Notes: a model not told the origin generated them from the sequence alone. A stretch of 64,000 nucleotides of DNA from Planctomyces sp. SH-PL62 (GCF_001610895.1 NZ_CP011273.1:1178001-1242000); one strand, 5' to 3'. Shown: positions 36,276 through 45,892, numbered from the stretch's first letter. Program-made: numbers and translations.

Positions 36276-37595
36276 TCACATCATGCCGCCGGGCGACATC
36301 CCCATGCCGCCCATGGCGTTCATGCCGCCGGCCCCCGCGCTGTAGTAGGGGTCGTTGGCGCCTGGCTGGGCCATCATCTTGCTGGGGAGCGACGACTTGC
36401 GCGGCTGCTTGGCGAGCGAGGCCAGGTCGCTCTTGGCCTTCACGGCCCAGGGGCTCTCCGGCCAGCGCTGGGGGATCTTGCCGAAGTAATACTCGGCCGA
36501 GGCGACCTTGCCGATCTTCTTGTAGTACGCGCCCACGTTGTACGTCCGCTCGGCCTCCTGATCGTTGATCAGGTCGAGGGTGTGGTAGAGCCCCTCCTGG
36601 CCCTCCGGCTTGTCGGGGAAGGTCTGCATGGTCTTGCGGACCAGGTCGCGGGCCTGCTCGAGCCCCTCGCCGTCGTAGTCGGGGCCGAGGTAGCCCTTGA
36701 CGCGGGCGTCGATCGCGGCCATGTGGGCCTCGTGCAGGAACGGGCTCTTGGGGTGGGTCGTGATCATCTCGTCGTAGTAGATCGCCGCGGACTCGTAGTC
36801 GGCGTTGGTCATGTGGTAGCCGGCGATCTGCATCACGGCGTCGTCGGCGAGGGGGCCGTCGGGCGCGTGGTGGCGGACGTGCTCCAGGGCCTTCAGGCCC
36901 ATGCCTCGGGTGTCGATGAGGGGCTGCTGGCCGTTGAAGTGGGAGTACCAGGGGAGCTTCTGCTCGGCTTTGGCCTTGGGGTCGCTCTGGGCCATCCAGA
37001 TCTGGGCGATCTCATACTCGCGGCTCACCAGGTCGTCCATCCGCTGGGTGCCGGGGTAGTCCGAGGCCAGCCGCTCGAAGCTCTCGTGGGCGGCGACGTA
37101 TTTCTTGCGCTTGAACTGGGTCTCGGCCAGGTAGAACTGGGCCTTCTCGCCCCAGGGGGATTCCTTGCGGGCCTTGGCGATCTTGGCGAACGCGGCCTCG
37201 GCGGCGGCGAGGTCGCCGGCCTCGTACCGCGCGAAGGCGTCGTCCAGCTCCTTCTGGGCGTCGGGGTCGATCTTGGGCTTCGCGAACGGCGACCAGCCGT
37301 TGGAGCCCAGGACCTTGCCCGAGGAGTCGCGGTCGCCGACCGTCTTCTCGTCCGAGCCGGCTTCGGGGTCGCGGGGGCTCAGCCAGCGCTTCAGGAGCGT
37401 GTCGGAGTCGGCCAGCTTCTCGGTCTTGGCCCGCGCCAGCTCGGCCTCGCCGATCGGCTTGGCGAGGCCCGAATCGTAGGTCGCCCGCCATTGCGCGAAC
37501 GGGACGCTGAAGCTCTGGCAGCCCGCGGCCGATCCCACGATCAGCGCCACGGAGGCGACCCTGGCGGCGAGCGGCCATCGAGACGATCGGCTCAT
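36276..37595 (-). CDS. BamD-like tetratricopeptide lipoprotein
   Basis: The 439-residue product has a lipobox (LIVGSAAGC, then QSFS) and a series of tetratricopeptide-like helices (AFARYEAGDLAAAEAAFAKI, AQFYLAETQFKRKKYVAAHE, SAAIYYDEMITTHPKSPF), as in BamD, the outer-membrane-protein assembly lipoprotein. It is much longer than the 245-residue E. coli BamD and ends in a flexible Met/Gly tail (GGMNAMGGMGMSPGGMM). Start taken at MSRSSRWPL, directly before the signal. Confidence 0.75.
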   Translation of the reverse strand: MSRSSRWPLAARVASVALIVGSAAGCQSFSVPFAQWRATYDSGLAKPIGEAELARAKTEKLADSDTLLKRWLSPRDPEAGSDEKTVGDRDSSGKVLGSNGWSPFAKPKIDPDAQKELDDAFARYEAGDLAAAEAAFAKIAKARKESPWGEKAQFYLAETQFKRKKYVAAHESFERLASDYPGTQRMDDLVSREYEIAQIWMAQSDPKAKAEQKLPWYSHFNGQQPLIDTRGMGLKALEHVRHHAPDGPLADDAVMQIAGYHMTNADYESAAIYYDEMITTHPKSPFLHEAHMAAIDARVKGYLGPDYDGEGLEQARDLVRKTMQTFPDKPEGQEGLYHTLDLINDQEAERTYNVGAYYKKIGKVASAEYYFGKIPQRWPESPWAVKAKSDLASLAKQPRKSSLPSKMMAQPGANDPYYSAGAGGMNAMGGMGMSPGGMM

Positions 37596-37668
37596 GGATT
37601 CCCGTCCTCGAATCCCGGGTTGACGATTGGCGGAGTGGCCGACGATCCATCGTGCCGGGTTCATCGGC

Positions 37669-38412
37669 TCAGACTCCCAGGAAGGGCCAGACCCGCGGTC
37701 GGTGGCCCAGGACGTGACTGACGACGGCGCCCACCGTCTGCCTGACGGTCGCGAGTTCCGAGCCCCCCATCCCCATCTCCCGCCACGCGTCGCCCGGGCT
37801 GGCGAGGGCCCGAAGGCCCTCGATCGTCCGCCGCGACGCCGACATCACGTGGGGATGGCCCGGACGGCAGGCCGGACACAGGGTCCCCCCCGTCGCCGGC
37901 CCGAACGCCAACGGATCCTCGTCGCCCAGCGGTTCGCCGCAATGGGCGCACCGATCGAGGACCGGCATCAGGCCGATCTCCCGCAGGCACGCCAGCTCGA
38001 ACCGAAGGACCCGCCGCGCCCGCAATCCCGGGTCGCCCAGATGCCGCAAGGTGATCCTCGCCGCGTCGAACAGCTTGGGGTGCGGGTCGTGATAGTCCGT
38101 CAGGTCGGTCAGCAGTTCGGCGATGTAATAGCCGGCATACAGGGCCGCCAGATCGCGGCGCAGACAGGGGAACCGCTCCACGGGCGCGGCCTCGGTCAGA
38201 AGATCGAGGGACTCCGACGCCTTGGGCAGCAGCACGATATCCGATACGCCCAGCAGGTCAAGGCCACCCTGGAACGGCGACTTCAGCCGCCGCCCCCCCT
38301 TGGCCAACGCCGCCACCTTCCCCAGCTCGCGCGTGAACAAGGTCACGACCAAACTGGTCTCGAAGACGTCGACCGTGCGCACCACCAGCGCCAGCGAACG
38401 ATTCGCGGGCAA
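37669..38412 (-). CDS. recO: DNA repair protein RecO
   Basis: RecO loads RecA on SSB-coated DNA together with RecR. The 247-residue product has the N-terminal OB-fold (SLALVVRTVDVFETSLVVTL), the GGRRLKSPFQGG segment and the zinc site CAHCG ... CPAC. I chose a TTG start (MPANRSLAL) because a strong GGAGGAG lies seven bases upstream; a GTG 14 codons upstream is the alternative. It closes the phoH-7TMR-ybeY-CNNM-recO cluster, separated from CNNM by a repeat-bearing gap. Confidence 0.92.
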   Translation of the reverse strand: MPANRSLALVVRTVDVFETSLVVTLFTRELGKVAALAKGGRRLKSPFQGGLDLLGVSDIVLLPKASESLDLLTEAAPVERFPCLRRDLAALYAGYYIAELLTDLTDYHDPHPKLFDAARITLRHLGDPGLRARRVLRFELACLREIGLMPVLDRCAHCGEPLGDEDPLAFGPATGGTLCPACRPGHPHVMSASRRTIEGLRALASPGDAWREMGMGGSELATVRQTVGAVVSHVLGHRPRVWPFLGV

Positions 38413-38496
38413 GGTCCGTCTCCTCCCACCTGAAGGACTCTCCGGGACGACCACTCCTATTCAATTGTACCGGATCATCGTCCCGAGGGGAGGTCC

Positions 38497-38615
38497 GTTC
38501 GATTGGCTTTGATCGCGCAGGAGCCGAAATCTGAACCCACGACGGAAACCCTTGCCATGATGATGTTTGGTGATCGTCGAGGGGGGCGGAAATTGGCTTT
38601 GTTCGGCGAGTTTTC
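38497..38615 (-). repeat. Two more copies of the 'CGAACRAAGCCAAT' intergenic repeat
   Basis: On the minus strand CGCGATCAAAGCCAATCGAA (about 38517-38498) and AACTCGCCGAACAAAGCCAA (about 38612-38593, continuing TTTCC). The core equals the copies at 4.6 kb. Both lie between the end of the CNNM gene and recO. When read as protein they give NKANF and IKANRTD, typical of spurious planctomycete annotations. Confidence 0.6.
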
Positions 38616-38626
38616 GAGGCCCGCGC

Positions 38627-39919
38627 TCAGCTTCCCGGGGCGGTTTCCGGGGCGGGCTCGAGGTTCATCTTGATGCGACGGATGGAGCGGTCGCCGACGG
38701 CGAGGATCGTGAACTCGACGCCGTCTCGACGGAAGCTCGCGCCGGGTTCGGGGAGTCGGCCCAGGGCGTGGAGCGCCAGGCCGCCGAGGGTCTGGTAGTC
38801 CTCGTCGGTCGGCAGGTGGACGCCGAACCGCTCGTTCAGCTCCTCGATCTCGACGCCGGCGTCGACCTCGAACGCGGAGTCGCCCAGCGGCACGACCGGG
38901 TCCTCCGTGCTCGGGACGTCGTGCTCGTCGTGGATCGGCCCGATGAGCTGCTCGACGAGGTCTTCCATCGTGACCAGGCCCGCCACGCCGCCGTACTCGT
39001 CGAGGACGACGGCCATCGGCGCGCGTCGGAACCGCATGTCCTCCAGGAGTCGGAAGGCGTTCTTGGACTCGGGGACGCAATAGGCCTCGCGGGCGATCCC
39101 GGCGGGGACGACGGTCTCGCCCGGGCCGGCGGCGACCATGTGGTCGAGCAGGTCCTTGACCAGCAGGACGCCCACGACGTCGTCGCGGTCGCGGCCGTAG
39201 AGGGGGATTCGGCTGCGGCCGCTCTGGCGGAACGCCTCGGCCGCCTCGCGGTCGGAGACGGTGGACGGCAGCATGACCATGGCCGAGCGGGGCTGCATGA
39301 TCTCCGAGGCCGACGTGCGGGTCAGCTCGACGACGTTCCCGATCAGGTCGCGGGCCTGTTCGGGGATCTCGGGCTCCTGGTCCTCGTCGTCTTCCAGGTC
39401 CCCGGGGACCTCGACCTCGACGCTCGCCGGCCGGCTGCCGATCTCGTCGTTGCCGACGATCCATTCCACCAGCCATTCCAGCGCCGAGCCGGCGGCCGTG
39501 AACGGCAGCGCGGCGGCCCGGAGCGGGGCCGTCGCGGGCCAGAGGTGGTCCAGGATCGACTCGGCGAAGATCCGCCCCACGACCCCCGCCGCGATGTAGC
39601 CTCCCAGGCCGACGAGGGCGATCAGCAGCGTCAAAGACGCCTGGGACCCGATCGCGCCCTGGCGGCCCAGCACGACGCCGGCGGTCGTCGCCAGCAAGAG
39701 GCCGGTCACGACGGCCGCCGACTCGGCGGCGCGCTCGGTGCGGACGTCCAGGTGGTCGATCTCCTCGGCCCGCTCCGGCCGTCCCCGGGCTTCCGTCAGC
39801 TCTTCGAGCCGGCTCCGCGAGAACGATTGGAGCGCCTCGGTCAAGGCGATCGCGACCAGGTGCACGAGATAGACGGGCGTGCAGAGAAAGACGATCCAGG
39901 TCCAGTTCGGCCCGTCCAC
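38627..39919 (-). CDS. CNNM/CorC-type membrane transporter (hemolysin family)
   Basis: The 430-residue protein has an N-terminal DUF21 membrane part with about three to four helices, a CBS pair (ASEIMQPRSAMVMLPSTVS through DEYGGVAGLVTMEDLVEQL) and a CorC/HlyC C-terminal domain (GLALHALGRLPEPGASF). Family members move magnesium or other divalent ions; the 'hemolysin' name is historical. GTG start after GGAGATCC. In many bacteria this gene follows ybeY, as it does here (YbeX). Confidence 0.9.
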   Translation of the reverse strand: MDGPNWTWIVFLCTPVYLVHLVAIALTEALQSFSRSRLEELTEARGRPERAEEIDHLDVRTERAAESAAVVTGLLLATTAGVVLGRQGAIGSQASLTLLIALVGLGGYIAAGVVGRIFAESILDHLWPATAPLRAAALPFTAAGSALEWLVEWIVGNDEIGSRPASVEVEVPGDLEDDEDQEPEIPEQARDLIGNVVELTRTSASEIMQPRSAMVMLPSTVSDREAAEAFRQSGRSRIPLYGRDRDDVVGVLLVKDLLDHMVAAGPGETVVPAGIAREAYCVPESKNAFRLLEDMRFRRAPMAVVLDEYGGVAGLVTMEDLVEQLIGPIHDEHDVPSTEDPVVPLGDSAFEVDAGVEIEELNERFGVHLPTDEDYQTLGGLALHALGRLPEPGASFRRDGVEFTILAVGDRSIRRIKMNLEPAPETAPGS

Positions 39920-39959
39920 GCGCGAGGATCTCCGGGGTTAGGGTCGGGGTCGTTCGGGG

Positions 39960-40490
39960 TCAAGGAGCGGGGCGGGGGCCGGCGGCCAGGGGGAAGGGGT
40001 TCGCCAGCCCGGCGCGGGCCAGGGCGGCCGCTTCCCGGGCGCGCATCTCGGCCGCGGAGGCCTCGTCCAGGTCGTCGCAGCCGCAGAGGTGGAGCAGGCC
40101 GTGGACGAGGTACAGGGCGACCTCGTTCCAGGGCTCCGCGCCGACTTCCGAGGCCACGCGCGCGGCGGTCTGGGTCGACACGACGAGCTCGCCCGAGAGG
40201 CGGTCGTCTCCTTCGTCGGAGAGGACGAACGAGATCACGTCGGTCGGCTCGTCGTGGTCGAGGTACTCGCGGTTGACCCGATGGATGGTCGGGTCGTCGA
40301 CGAAGGCGAGCGAGATCGAGGCCGCCGCCACCCCCTCGCCGCGAAGCACCGTCTCGACCAGCCGACGCGCGGCCTGGGGGTCGATCGGGACGTGAGTCTG
40401 GGAGTCGCTGACGTCGACCTCGAAGTCCTCGAGGGGGGGGCCCTCGGCCTCGTCTTCGAACTCCAGGTCCTGGTCGTCGGTCGGGTTCAA
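39960..40490 (-). CDS. ybeY: YbeY endoribonuclease
   Basis: YbeY is a single-strand RNase for 16S rRNA maturation and ribosome quality control. The 176-residue protein has an extra acidic N-terminus of about 30 residues and the metal site HGLLHLCGCDD. Most YbeY proteins read HGxLHLxGYDH, so the third metal ligand His is Asp here. The TTG start lies 2 bp after the 7TMR-HD stop codon, with AGAGGA upstream. Order phoH-7TMR-ybeY-CNNM is the common one. Confidence 0.9.
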   Translation of the reverse strand: MNPTDDQDLEFEDEAEGPPLEDFEVDVSDSQTHVPIDPQAARRLVETVLRGEGVAAASISLAFVDDPTIHRVNREYLDHDEPTDVISFVLSDEGDDRLSGELVVSTQTAARVASEVGAEPWNEVALYLVHGLLHLCGCDDLDEASAAEMRAREAAALARAGLANPFPLAAGPRPAP

Positions 40491-40492
40491 GG

Positions 40493-42733
40493 TCAGGCGG
40501 TCCTCTGTTCGGGATACTTGACGCGGCCGTGGTAGATGCCGATCAGCGACTTGACCAGACTGTCGCGGATCTCGGCGATCTCGCGGAGGGTGAGGCCCGA
40601 CTCGTCGAACTGGCCGTCGCGGAGCCGCTTGTCGATCAGCTCGCTGACCAGGCCCTCGATCCGGGACGGGGTCGGCTCCGACAGGGTCCGGCTGGCGCTC
40701 TCCACGCAGTCGGACATCATCAGGATGCCGGCCTCCTTGGTCTGGGGCTTGGGGCCGGGGTAGCGGAAGGCGCTCTCCTGGATCAGCGCGGCGTCGGGGT
40801 TGCCGCCGTTGCGGCGGTTGGCCTCGTGGTAGAAATACTCCACCAGGGTCGTGCCGTGGTGCTGCTCGATCAGGTCGATGATCCGCTCGGGCAGGTGATG
40901 CTGGCGGCCGAGGTCGACGCCGTCCTTGACGTGGCCGATGATGATCAGGGTGCTCATCGCGGGCGCGAGATTGGCGTGGCGGTTCGTCGAGCCGACCTGG
41001 TTCTCGATGAAGTAGTGGGGCTTGAGCATCTTGCCGATGTCGTGGAAATAGGCCCCGATCCGCACCAGGAGGCCGTTCGCCCCGATCCGCTCGGCCGCCG
41101 CCTCGGCGATGGCCCCGACGGTGATCGAGTGGTTGTGCGTCCCCGGGGCGCGGCGGACCAGTTCCTGGAGCAGGGGGTGGGTGTTGTCCCCCAGTTCCAG
41201 CAGGCTGATGCCGGTGACGATCCCGAAGGCGTTCTCCAGGAACGGGAGGCTCCCCCCCATGAAGAAGCCGGCCATCAGGCCCCAGCCGGCGCGCCAGAAG
41301 GCGTCGCTGCGGATCAGCTCGATCGGCTGGTGCTCCCAGAGCCCGGCCGCCCAGGTGAGGATCATGTAGACCCCCGCCGAGGTCGCCCCCACCTTGATCA
41401 ACTTGGTCCGCGTCCGGACGTCGTTGAGCCCCAGGACGCCGGCGGCGGTCCCCCCCATCAGGATCAGGAAGTGGGAGATGCCGGTCCCCAGCGCCATGCA
41501 GGTCAGGATCGAGAGGGAGAACGTCGCCATCAGGCCGAAGCCGGGGTTGTAGGCGATCGCCAGGATCATCGCCGCCGCCGCCACCGGGATCAGGTCGGCG
41601 TTCCAGGACTGGTTGGCCAGCAGCCGGACGATCCCCAGGCAGAGGACCACCAGGGCGCAGAGCGTGGCGATCCGCCCCAGGTCGGCGGCGATCAGCCGCT
41701 CATGCCGCGCCACGTAGAAGCCCGCCAGGATGAACAGCGACGAGACCAGGGCCAGGACGCCGAAGGCTCGCTGGAGCTTCTCGGCGAAGGTCAGCTCGGC
41801 GATGGCCGTGTCGTGCTCCATCCGCAGCAGGATGAGCTGCTCCTCGCCGATCGCCTGGCCTTGCTCGACGAGGACCTGCCCTTCGCGGAACGGGTCGTAG
41901 CGCTCGCCCACGGCGTCGCGGGCGAGCTCGCGGAGGCGGGCGGTCTCCTCCTGATCGAAGGTGAGGGTCGGGCGGCCGTCGAGGCGGTCGGCGACGAGCT
42001 GGAACAGGGTCTCGCCGACCCGGCTGGGGGTGAACGCGGCGATGAAGTCGCGAGCCACCGCGCCGTCGGGCTTGACGATCCGCTCCGGGACCACGCGCTC
42101 GCGGGGGAAGATCCGGGCCTCGTCGGCCGCCTGGCCGACGTCCCGCACCGAGAGCGTGCGGCTCGACTCCTCGTTCCGGGGGAGGGCCCCGGGGCCGAGG
42201 ACGCCGGCGTCCAGCAAGGGCTCGAAGGCCTTGGCGAGCTGGACGTGCAGGTTGTCCCGGCGCTGCGGCGTGTCGGTGGCCGACTTGATGTCGAGGTAGG
42301 CCTCGGGCTGGAGCTTCCAGGTCGAGATCAGGATCGGGTCGACGTCCTCGAACCGCTGCGACTTGGCGATGGTCACCGTCAGGTCGTCCAGCCGTTCGGC
42401 CAGATCCTTGATCGGCGCGGGGTCGTTGATCATGACCAGCGGGACCTGGTCGGCGGCGGCCTGGCGCTCGTTGCTGGTCTTGGTCTGGTTCCGGATCCGG
42501 AACTCCTTGACCTTGACCCGGATCTCGCGCTCGGGACGCTGGCCCAGCCGGTAGACGAACGGGGGGCCGGAGCCGTGGACGATCGCCGAGGTCACCAGGA
42601 CCGTCAGCGCGATCAGCGAAAAGCTCACGAGCCGCGCCCGCTGCTTGGCGAGCCGACTCTGCTGGAGCGAGACGCTAGGGAAGGTCCGCAATTGGGCCCG
42701 ATTAGGCTTCGGGCGCCGTTTACCAATGCTCAT
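40493..42733 (-). CDS. 7TMR-HD family c-di-AMP phosphodiesterase (PgpH-like)
   Basis: The 746-residue protein has a signal-anchor near residue 40, a large extracytoplasmic domain (to about 320), seven membrane helices (about 330-520) and a C-terminal HD phosphohydrolase domain (HNHSITVGAIAEAAAERIG, then GAYFHDIGKM). PgpH of Listeria degrades c-di-AMP. No diadenylate cyclase is visible in the window. It is often found between phoH and ybeY, as here. Start at MSIGKRRPK; the upstream frame is Arg-rich and unlikely to be coding. Confidence 0.88.
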   Translation of the reverse strand: MSIGKRRPKPNRAQLRTFPSVSLQQSRLAKQRARLVSFSLIALTVLVTSAIVHGSGPPFVYRLGQRPEREIRVKVKEFRIRNQTKTSNERQAAADQVPLVMINDPAPIKDLAERLDDLTVTIAKSQRFEDVDPILISTWKLQPEAYLDIKSATDTPQRRDNLHVQLAKAFEPLLDAGVLGPGALPRNEESSRTLSVRDVGQAADEARIFPRERVVPERIVKPDGAVARDFIAAFTPSRVGETLFQLVADRLDGRPTLTFDQEETARLRELARDAVGERYDPFREGQVLVEQGQAIGEEQLILLRMEHDTAIAELTFAEKLQRAFGVLALVSSLFILAGFYVARHERLIAADLGRIATLCALVVLCLGIVRLLANQSWNADLIPVAAAAMILAIAYNPGFGLMATFSLSILTCMALGTGISHFLILMGGTAAGVLGLNDVRTRTKLIKVGATSAGVYMILTWAAGLWEHQPIELIRSDAFWRAGWGLMAGFFMGGSLPFLENAFGIVTGISLLELGDNTHPLLQELVRRAPGTHNHSITVGAIAEAAAERIGANGLLVRIGAYFHDIGKMLKPHYFIENQVGSTNRHANLAPAMSTLIIIGHVKDGVDLGRQHHLPERIIDLIEQHHGTTLVEYFYHEANRRNGGNPDAALIQESAFRYPGPKPQTKEAGILMMSDCVESASRTLSEPTPSRIEGLVSELIDKRLRDGQFDESGLTLREIAEIRDSLVKSLIGIYHGRVKYPEQRTA

Positions 42734-42895
42734 TGATGGCGACTCAACTCGCCGCGGCCATCGCACGAGGCGCGCCGCGCTGATCCGCGCCGGAGCCACG
42801 CGGCCCCGAGCGCCCTGCGTTCGATCCCCGAAGGCGGGTCGTCGACCTTGCCGACGAAGGCTCGTTTCAGGAGTTTGGAGGGGCTCGTCATCTCG

Positions 42896-43912
42896 TCACT
42901 CGCTCTCGACGTCCGTCGGGGCCGCCGCGGGGTGGTGGGGCCGGGCCGGGGTGCCGAGCCGCTCCTCGTAGTCGGCGGGGGGCGTCTCGACGGCCTCGTA
43001 GGCGTCGACGATCGCCTGGACGAGAGGGTGGCGCACGATGTCGGTCCGGTCGAGCGTGACGGCGGCGACGCCGGGGACCTTGGACAGCCGTTCGACCGCG
43101 TCGGCGAGGCCGCTCGGGGTGGCCGGCGGCAGGTCGACCTGGGTGACGTCCCCGGTGACGATGATCCGCGAGTTCTGGCCCATGCGGGTCAGGAACATCT
43201 TCATCTGCGAGACGGTGGCGTTCTGGCCCTCGTCGAGGATGATGGCGGCGTCGTTCAGGGTCCGTCCCCGCATGTACGCGAGGGGGGCGATCTCGATCAG
43301 GTCGTTGTCCATGTAGCGGCGGATCTGATCGTAGGGCATCAGGTCGTGCAGGGCGTCGAGCAGGGGGCGGAGGTAGGGGTTGATCTTCGCCTCCAGGTCG
43401 CCGGGCAGGAAGCCCAGGTGCTCGCCGGCCTCCACGGCCGGGCGGACCAGCACGATCTTCTTGATCCGGCCCTGGCGGAGCGCGGAGACGGCCGTGGAGA
43501 CCGCGAGGTAGGTCTTGCCGGTGCCGGCCGGGCCCACGCAGAGGACCAGCTCGTTGTCGCGGAGGGCCTGCAAGTAGCGATTCTGGCCGCCGGTGCGTGG
43601 CCGGACCACGCGGTTCCCCTCGCGGATCTCGACGGTCGTCGCGTCGGCCGGGACCATCACGATCCGGTCGATCAGGTCGGCCACGTCGGTGGAGAGGACG
43701 GCCCGGCGCGACCGGTAGAGGGAGCGCAGCCCCTCGAAGATCTCGCGAGCCTGCTCCACGCGGGTGGGGTCCCCCTCGACGCGGACCTCGCCGTGCCGGG
43801 CCAGAACCTTCACCCCGAGAGCGTCGCGAATTTGGCGGAGATGTTGATCGCGACTGCCAAAGACCGCGAGCTCCTCGCCCTGGCCCTCGAGCGCAATGGT
43901 GACTTCTGGCAT
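42896..43912 (-). CDS. phoH: PhoH-family ATPase (PhoH/YbeZ)
   Basis: The 338-residue protein contains a short N-terminal KH-like region and the PhoH domain with Walker A GPAGTGKTYLAVSTA, Walker B (AAIILDEGQNATVSQMKMF) and GQNSRIIVTGDVTQVDLP. It is an ATPase, probably an RNA helicase acting with YbeY. ATG placed right after GGGGAGG. First gene of the conserved phoH-7TMR-HD-ybeY-CNNM-recO group. Confidence 0.92.
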   Translation of the reverse strand: MPEVTIALEGQGEELAVFGSRDQHLRQIRDALGVKVLARHGEVRVEGDPTRVEQAREIFEGLRSLYRSRRAVLSTDVADLIDRIVMVPADATTVEIREGNRVVRPRTGGQNRYLQALRDNELVLCVGPAGTGKTYLAVSTAVSALRQGRIKKIVLVRPAVEAGEHLGFLPGDLEAKINPYLRPLLDALHDLMPYDQIRRYMDNDLIEIAPLAYMRGRTLNDAAIILDEGQNATVSQMKMFLTRMGQNSRIIVTGDVTQVDLPPATPSGLADAVERLSKVPGVAAVTLDRTDIVRHPLVQAIVDAYEAVETPPADYEERLGTPARPHHPAAAPTDVESE

Positions 43913-44068
43913 GCCTCCCCTTTCGCCGGCCGCGTCGAGACGTCCGCGTCGGCTCGATCCTCGAGCTTCGCGGTCTCGAACCAACCGGCCCCATCCGTAT
44001 ACTATGCTATCAATGCGCCCGGCGAAAACAATACGGGTCGAATCAAGAGAAAGACCGATCTCGCCCGA

Positions 44069-44980
44069 TCAGGGGCCGAGGCAGGCCCAGAGCCCGTAGG
44101 CGACGGGAGCGGCGAAGAGCAGGGAGTCCAGGACGTCGAGCACGCCCCCGAAGCCGGGGACCGCGGCCGAGGCGTCTTTCCGACGGCAGTCGCGCTTGAT
44201 CATCGACTCCATCAGGTCGCCGACCTGGGCGACGACGCCGATCACGAGCCCGAAGCCCGCCGCGCCGGGCCAGCCCAGCGCGGTGACCCCCACATGGGTC
44301 GTGGCGACCCACTCGACGAGCAGCGCCGCCGCCAGCGCGAAGGCCAGGCCGCCGATCGCCCCCTCGACCGTCTTGTTCGGGCTGATCTCGGGCCAGAGCT
44401 TGTGACGCCCCGCCAGCCGCCCGATGGTGTACGCCCCCACGTCGGCCCCCTTGGCGGTCGCGATCAGGAAGGCCAGCGGGACCAGGCCGTGCTTGCAACC
44501 GTCGAGCCAGCGCATCTGGACGAGGAAGCTCCCCAGGAGCCCGACGTAGGCGACGATCAGGATCGTCCCGGCGATCGAGGCGACGGCCCGGCCCGGCTTG
44601 TCGAATCGCAGGCTCTCGGCCACGAACGCGGCCATCAACACCGCCGTGAAGCTCAGGAACGGCCAGGCGAGCACGGCGACCGCCGCGTCCGGCCCGTGGA
44701 CGATCCCCGAGATCCGCTCGGCGCTGCGGCAGGTCGCGACGACGTGGGGGACCCAGTCGGCCGCGAGGATCGCCAGCAGTCCGCCGAAGACGACCGGCGG
44801 GTAGGGCCGCGACGGAGTCGCCTCCATGAGCGCGATCAGCTCGCGCGCCGCCGCTCCCATCGCGAAGGCGGAGAGGAGGAACCAGAGCGGGAACCAGGGG
44901 GCGAGGGCCTGGTCGACGGCGAGGAGCAGGACCAGAGCGGCGACGATCAGGACGCCGCTGACGACGCGGGTGCGCAGCAT
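44069..44980 (-). CDS. cdsA: Phosphatidate cytidylyltransferase
   Basis: CdsA makes CDP-diacylglycerol from CTP and phosphatidate for phospholipid synthesis. The 303-residue membrane protein has about eight helices. The C-terminal signature is recognisable as GVVAQVGDLMESMIKRDCRR, followed by KDASAAVPGFGGVLDVLDSL. Together with uppS, which lies immediately upstream, it forms the common uppS-cdsA pair. Confidence 0.94.
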   Translation of the reverse strand: MLRTRVVSGVLIVAALVLLLAVDQALAPWFPLWFLLSAFAMGAAARELIALMEATPSRPYPPVVFGGLLAILAADWVPHVVATCRSAERISGIVHGPDAAVAVLAWPFLSFTAVLMAAFVAESLRFDKPGRAVASIAGTILIVAYVGLLGSFLVQMRWLDGCKHGLVPLAFLIATAKGADVGAYTIGRLAGRHKLWPEISPNKTVEGAIGGLAFALAAALLVEWVATTHVGVTALGWPGAAGFGLVIGVVAQVGDLMESMIKRDCRRKDASAAVPGFGGVLDVLDSLLFAAPVAYGLWACLGP

Positions 44981-45079
44981 GTATCCCAGCGGGGGCGAGA
45001 GGGTCCAATGGGGACGCGTCCGCGATCCGAGGCCGGGGGAAAACGCGTCCTCCCGGCCGGCCGCGACGACGATGCCAGT

Positions 45080-45892
45080 CTAACCCGCCGGGGTCCCGGC
45101 GGCCAAGGAGGAGGCGGGCAGGCCGCCGAACTTCCGCTCTCTCGCGGCGAAATCGGCGCAGGCCCGGAGCAGGTCGGCGCCGCGGAAGTCGGGCCAGAGG
45201 GTCGGGGTGACCCAGAGCTCGGTGTAGGAGACCTGCCAGAGCAGGAAGTTGCTGATCCGCATCTCGCCCGCGGTGCGGATCAGGAGGTCGGGGTCGGCCG
45301 AGCCGGCGGTCTCCAGCAGGCCGGAGACGCTCGCCTCGTCGATGTCGGCGGGGGCGAGCCGCCCGGCGCGGACCTCCTCGGCGAGTCGCCGGACGGCGTC
45401 GACGATCTCGGTCCGGCCGCCGTAGTTGATCGCCAGTCGGAGGATCATGCCGGTGTTGGCGGCGGTCTCCGCGACGGTGCGGTCGATCTCCTCGAGGACC
45501 TCCGGGGGGAGCCCCTCGCGGCGGCCGATCACCCGCAGCCGGACGTTCTGCGCCATCAGCTCGGCCCGCTCGACGACCAGGAATCGCCGGAGCAGTCGCA
45601 TCAGGAACCGCAGCTCGCGGGGGGGCCGCTTCCAGTTCTCCACGGAGAGGCAGTAGAGCGTGAGCTGTTCGAGCCCCAGCCGGACGCCCTCCTCGACCAC
45701 GGCCCGGACGCTCTGGATTCCCCGGCGGTGGCCGACGACTCGGGGGAAACCCCGCTTCTGCGCCCAGCGGCCGTTGCCGTCCATGATCACGGCGACGTGT
45801 CGGGGGAGCTGCTCGGGCTTCAATCCCCAGTCTTGCAGCCGGGCCCGGCCTTCCTCGGTGATGTTCAGCGGGGGTTGCTCATCTGCTCGCAT
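45080..45892 (-). CDS. uppS: Isoprenyl transferase (undecaprenyl diphosphate synthase)
   Basis: The 270-residue enzyme builds undecaprenyl diphosphate for cell-envelope polymers. It has the catalytic VAVIMDGNGRWAQKRG with the key Asp and Asn, the GHRRGIQSVRAVVE region and SDPDLLIRTAGEMRISNFLL towards the end, written here in family form (the window reads SADPDLLIRTAGEMRIS). The C-terminus has the usual WPDF signature. Located 99 bp upstream of cdsA in the same direction. Confidence 0.95.
   Translation of the reverse strand: MRADEQPPLNITEEGRARLQDWGLKPEQLPRHVAVIMDGNGRWAQKRGFPRVVGHRRGIQSVRAVVEEGVRLGLEQLTLYCLSVENWKRPPRELRFLMRLLRRFLVVERAELMAQNVRLRVIGRREGLPPEVLEEIDRTVAETAANTGMILRLAINYGGRTEIVDAVRRLAEEVRAGRLAPADIDEASVSGLLETAGSADPDLLIRTAGEMRISNFLLWQVSYTELWVTPTLWPDFRGADLLRACADFAARERKFGGLPASSLAAGTPAG

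Noticed and set aside
38475-38626. Open frame reading NKANF...IKANRTD before recO
   Set aside because: It is the translation of the intergenic CGAACRAAGCCAAT repeats and not a gene.
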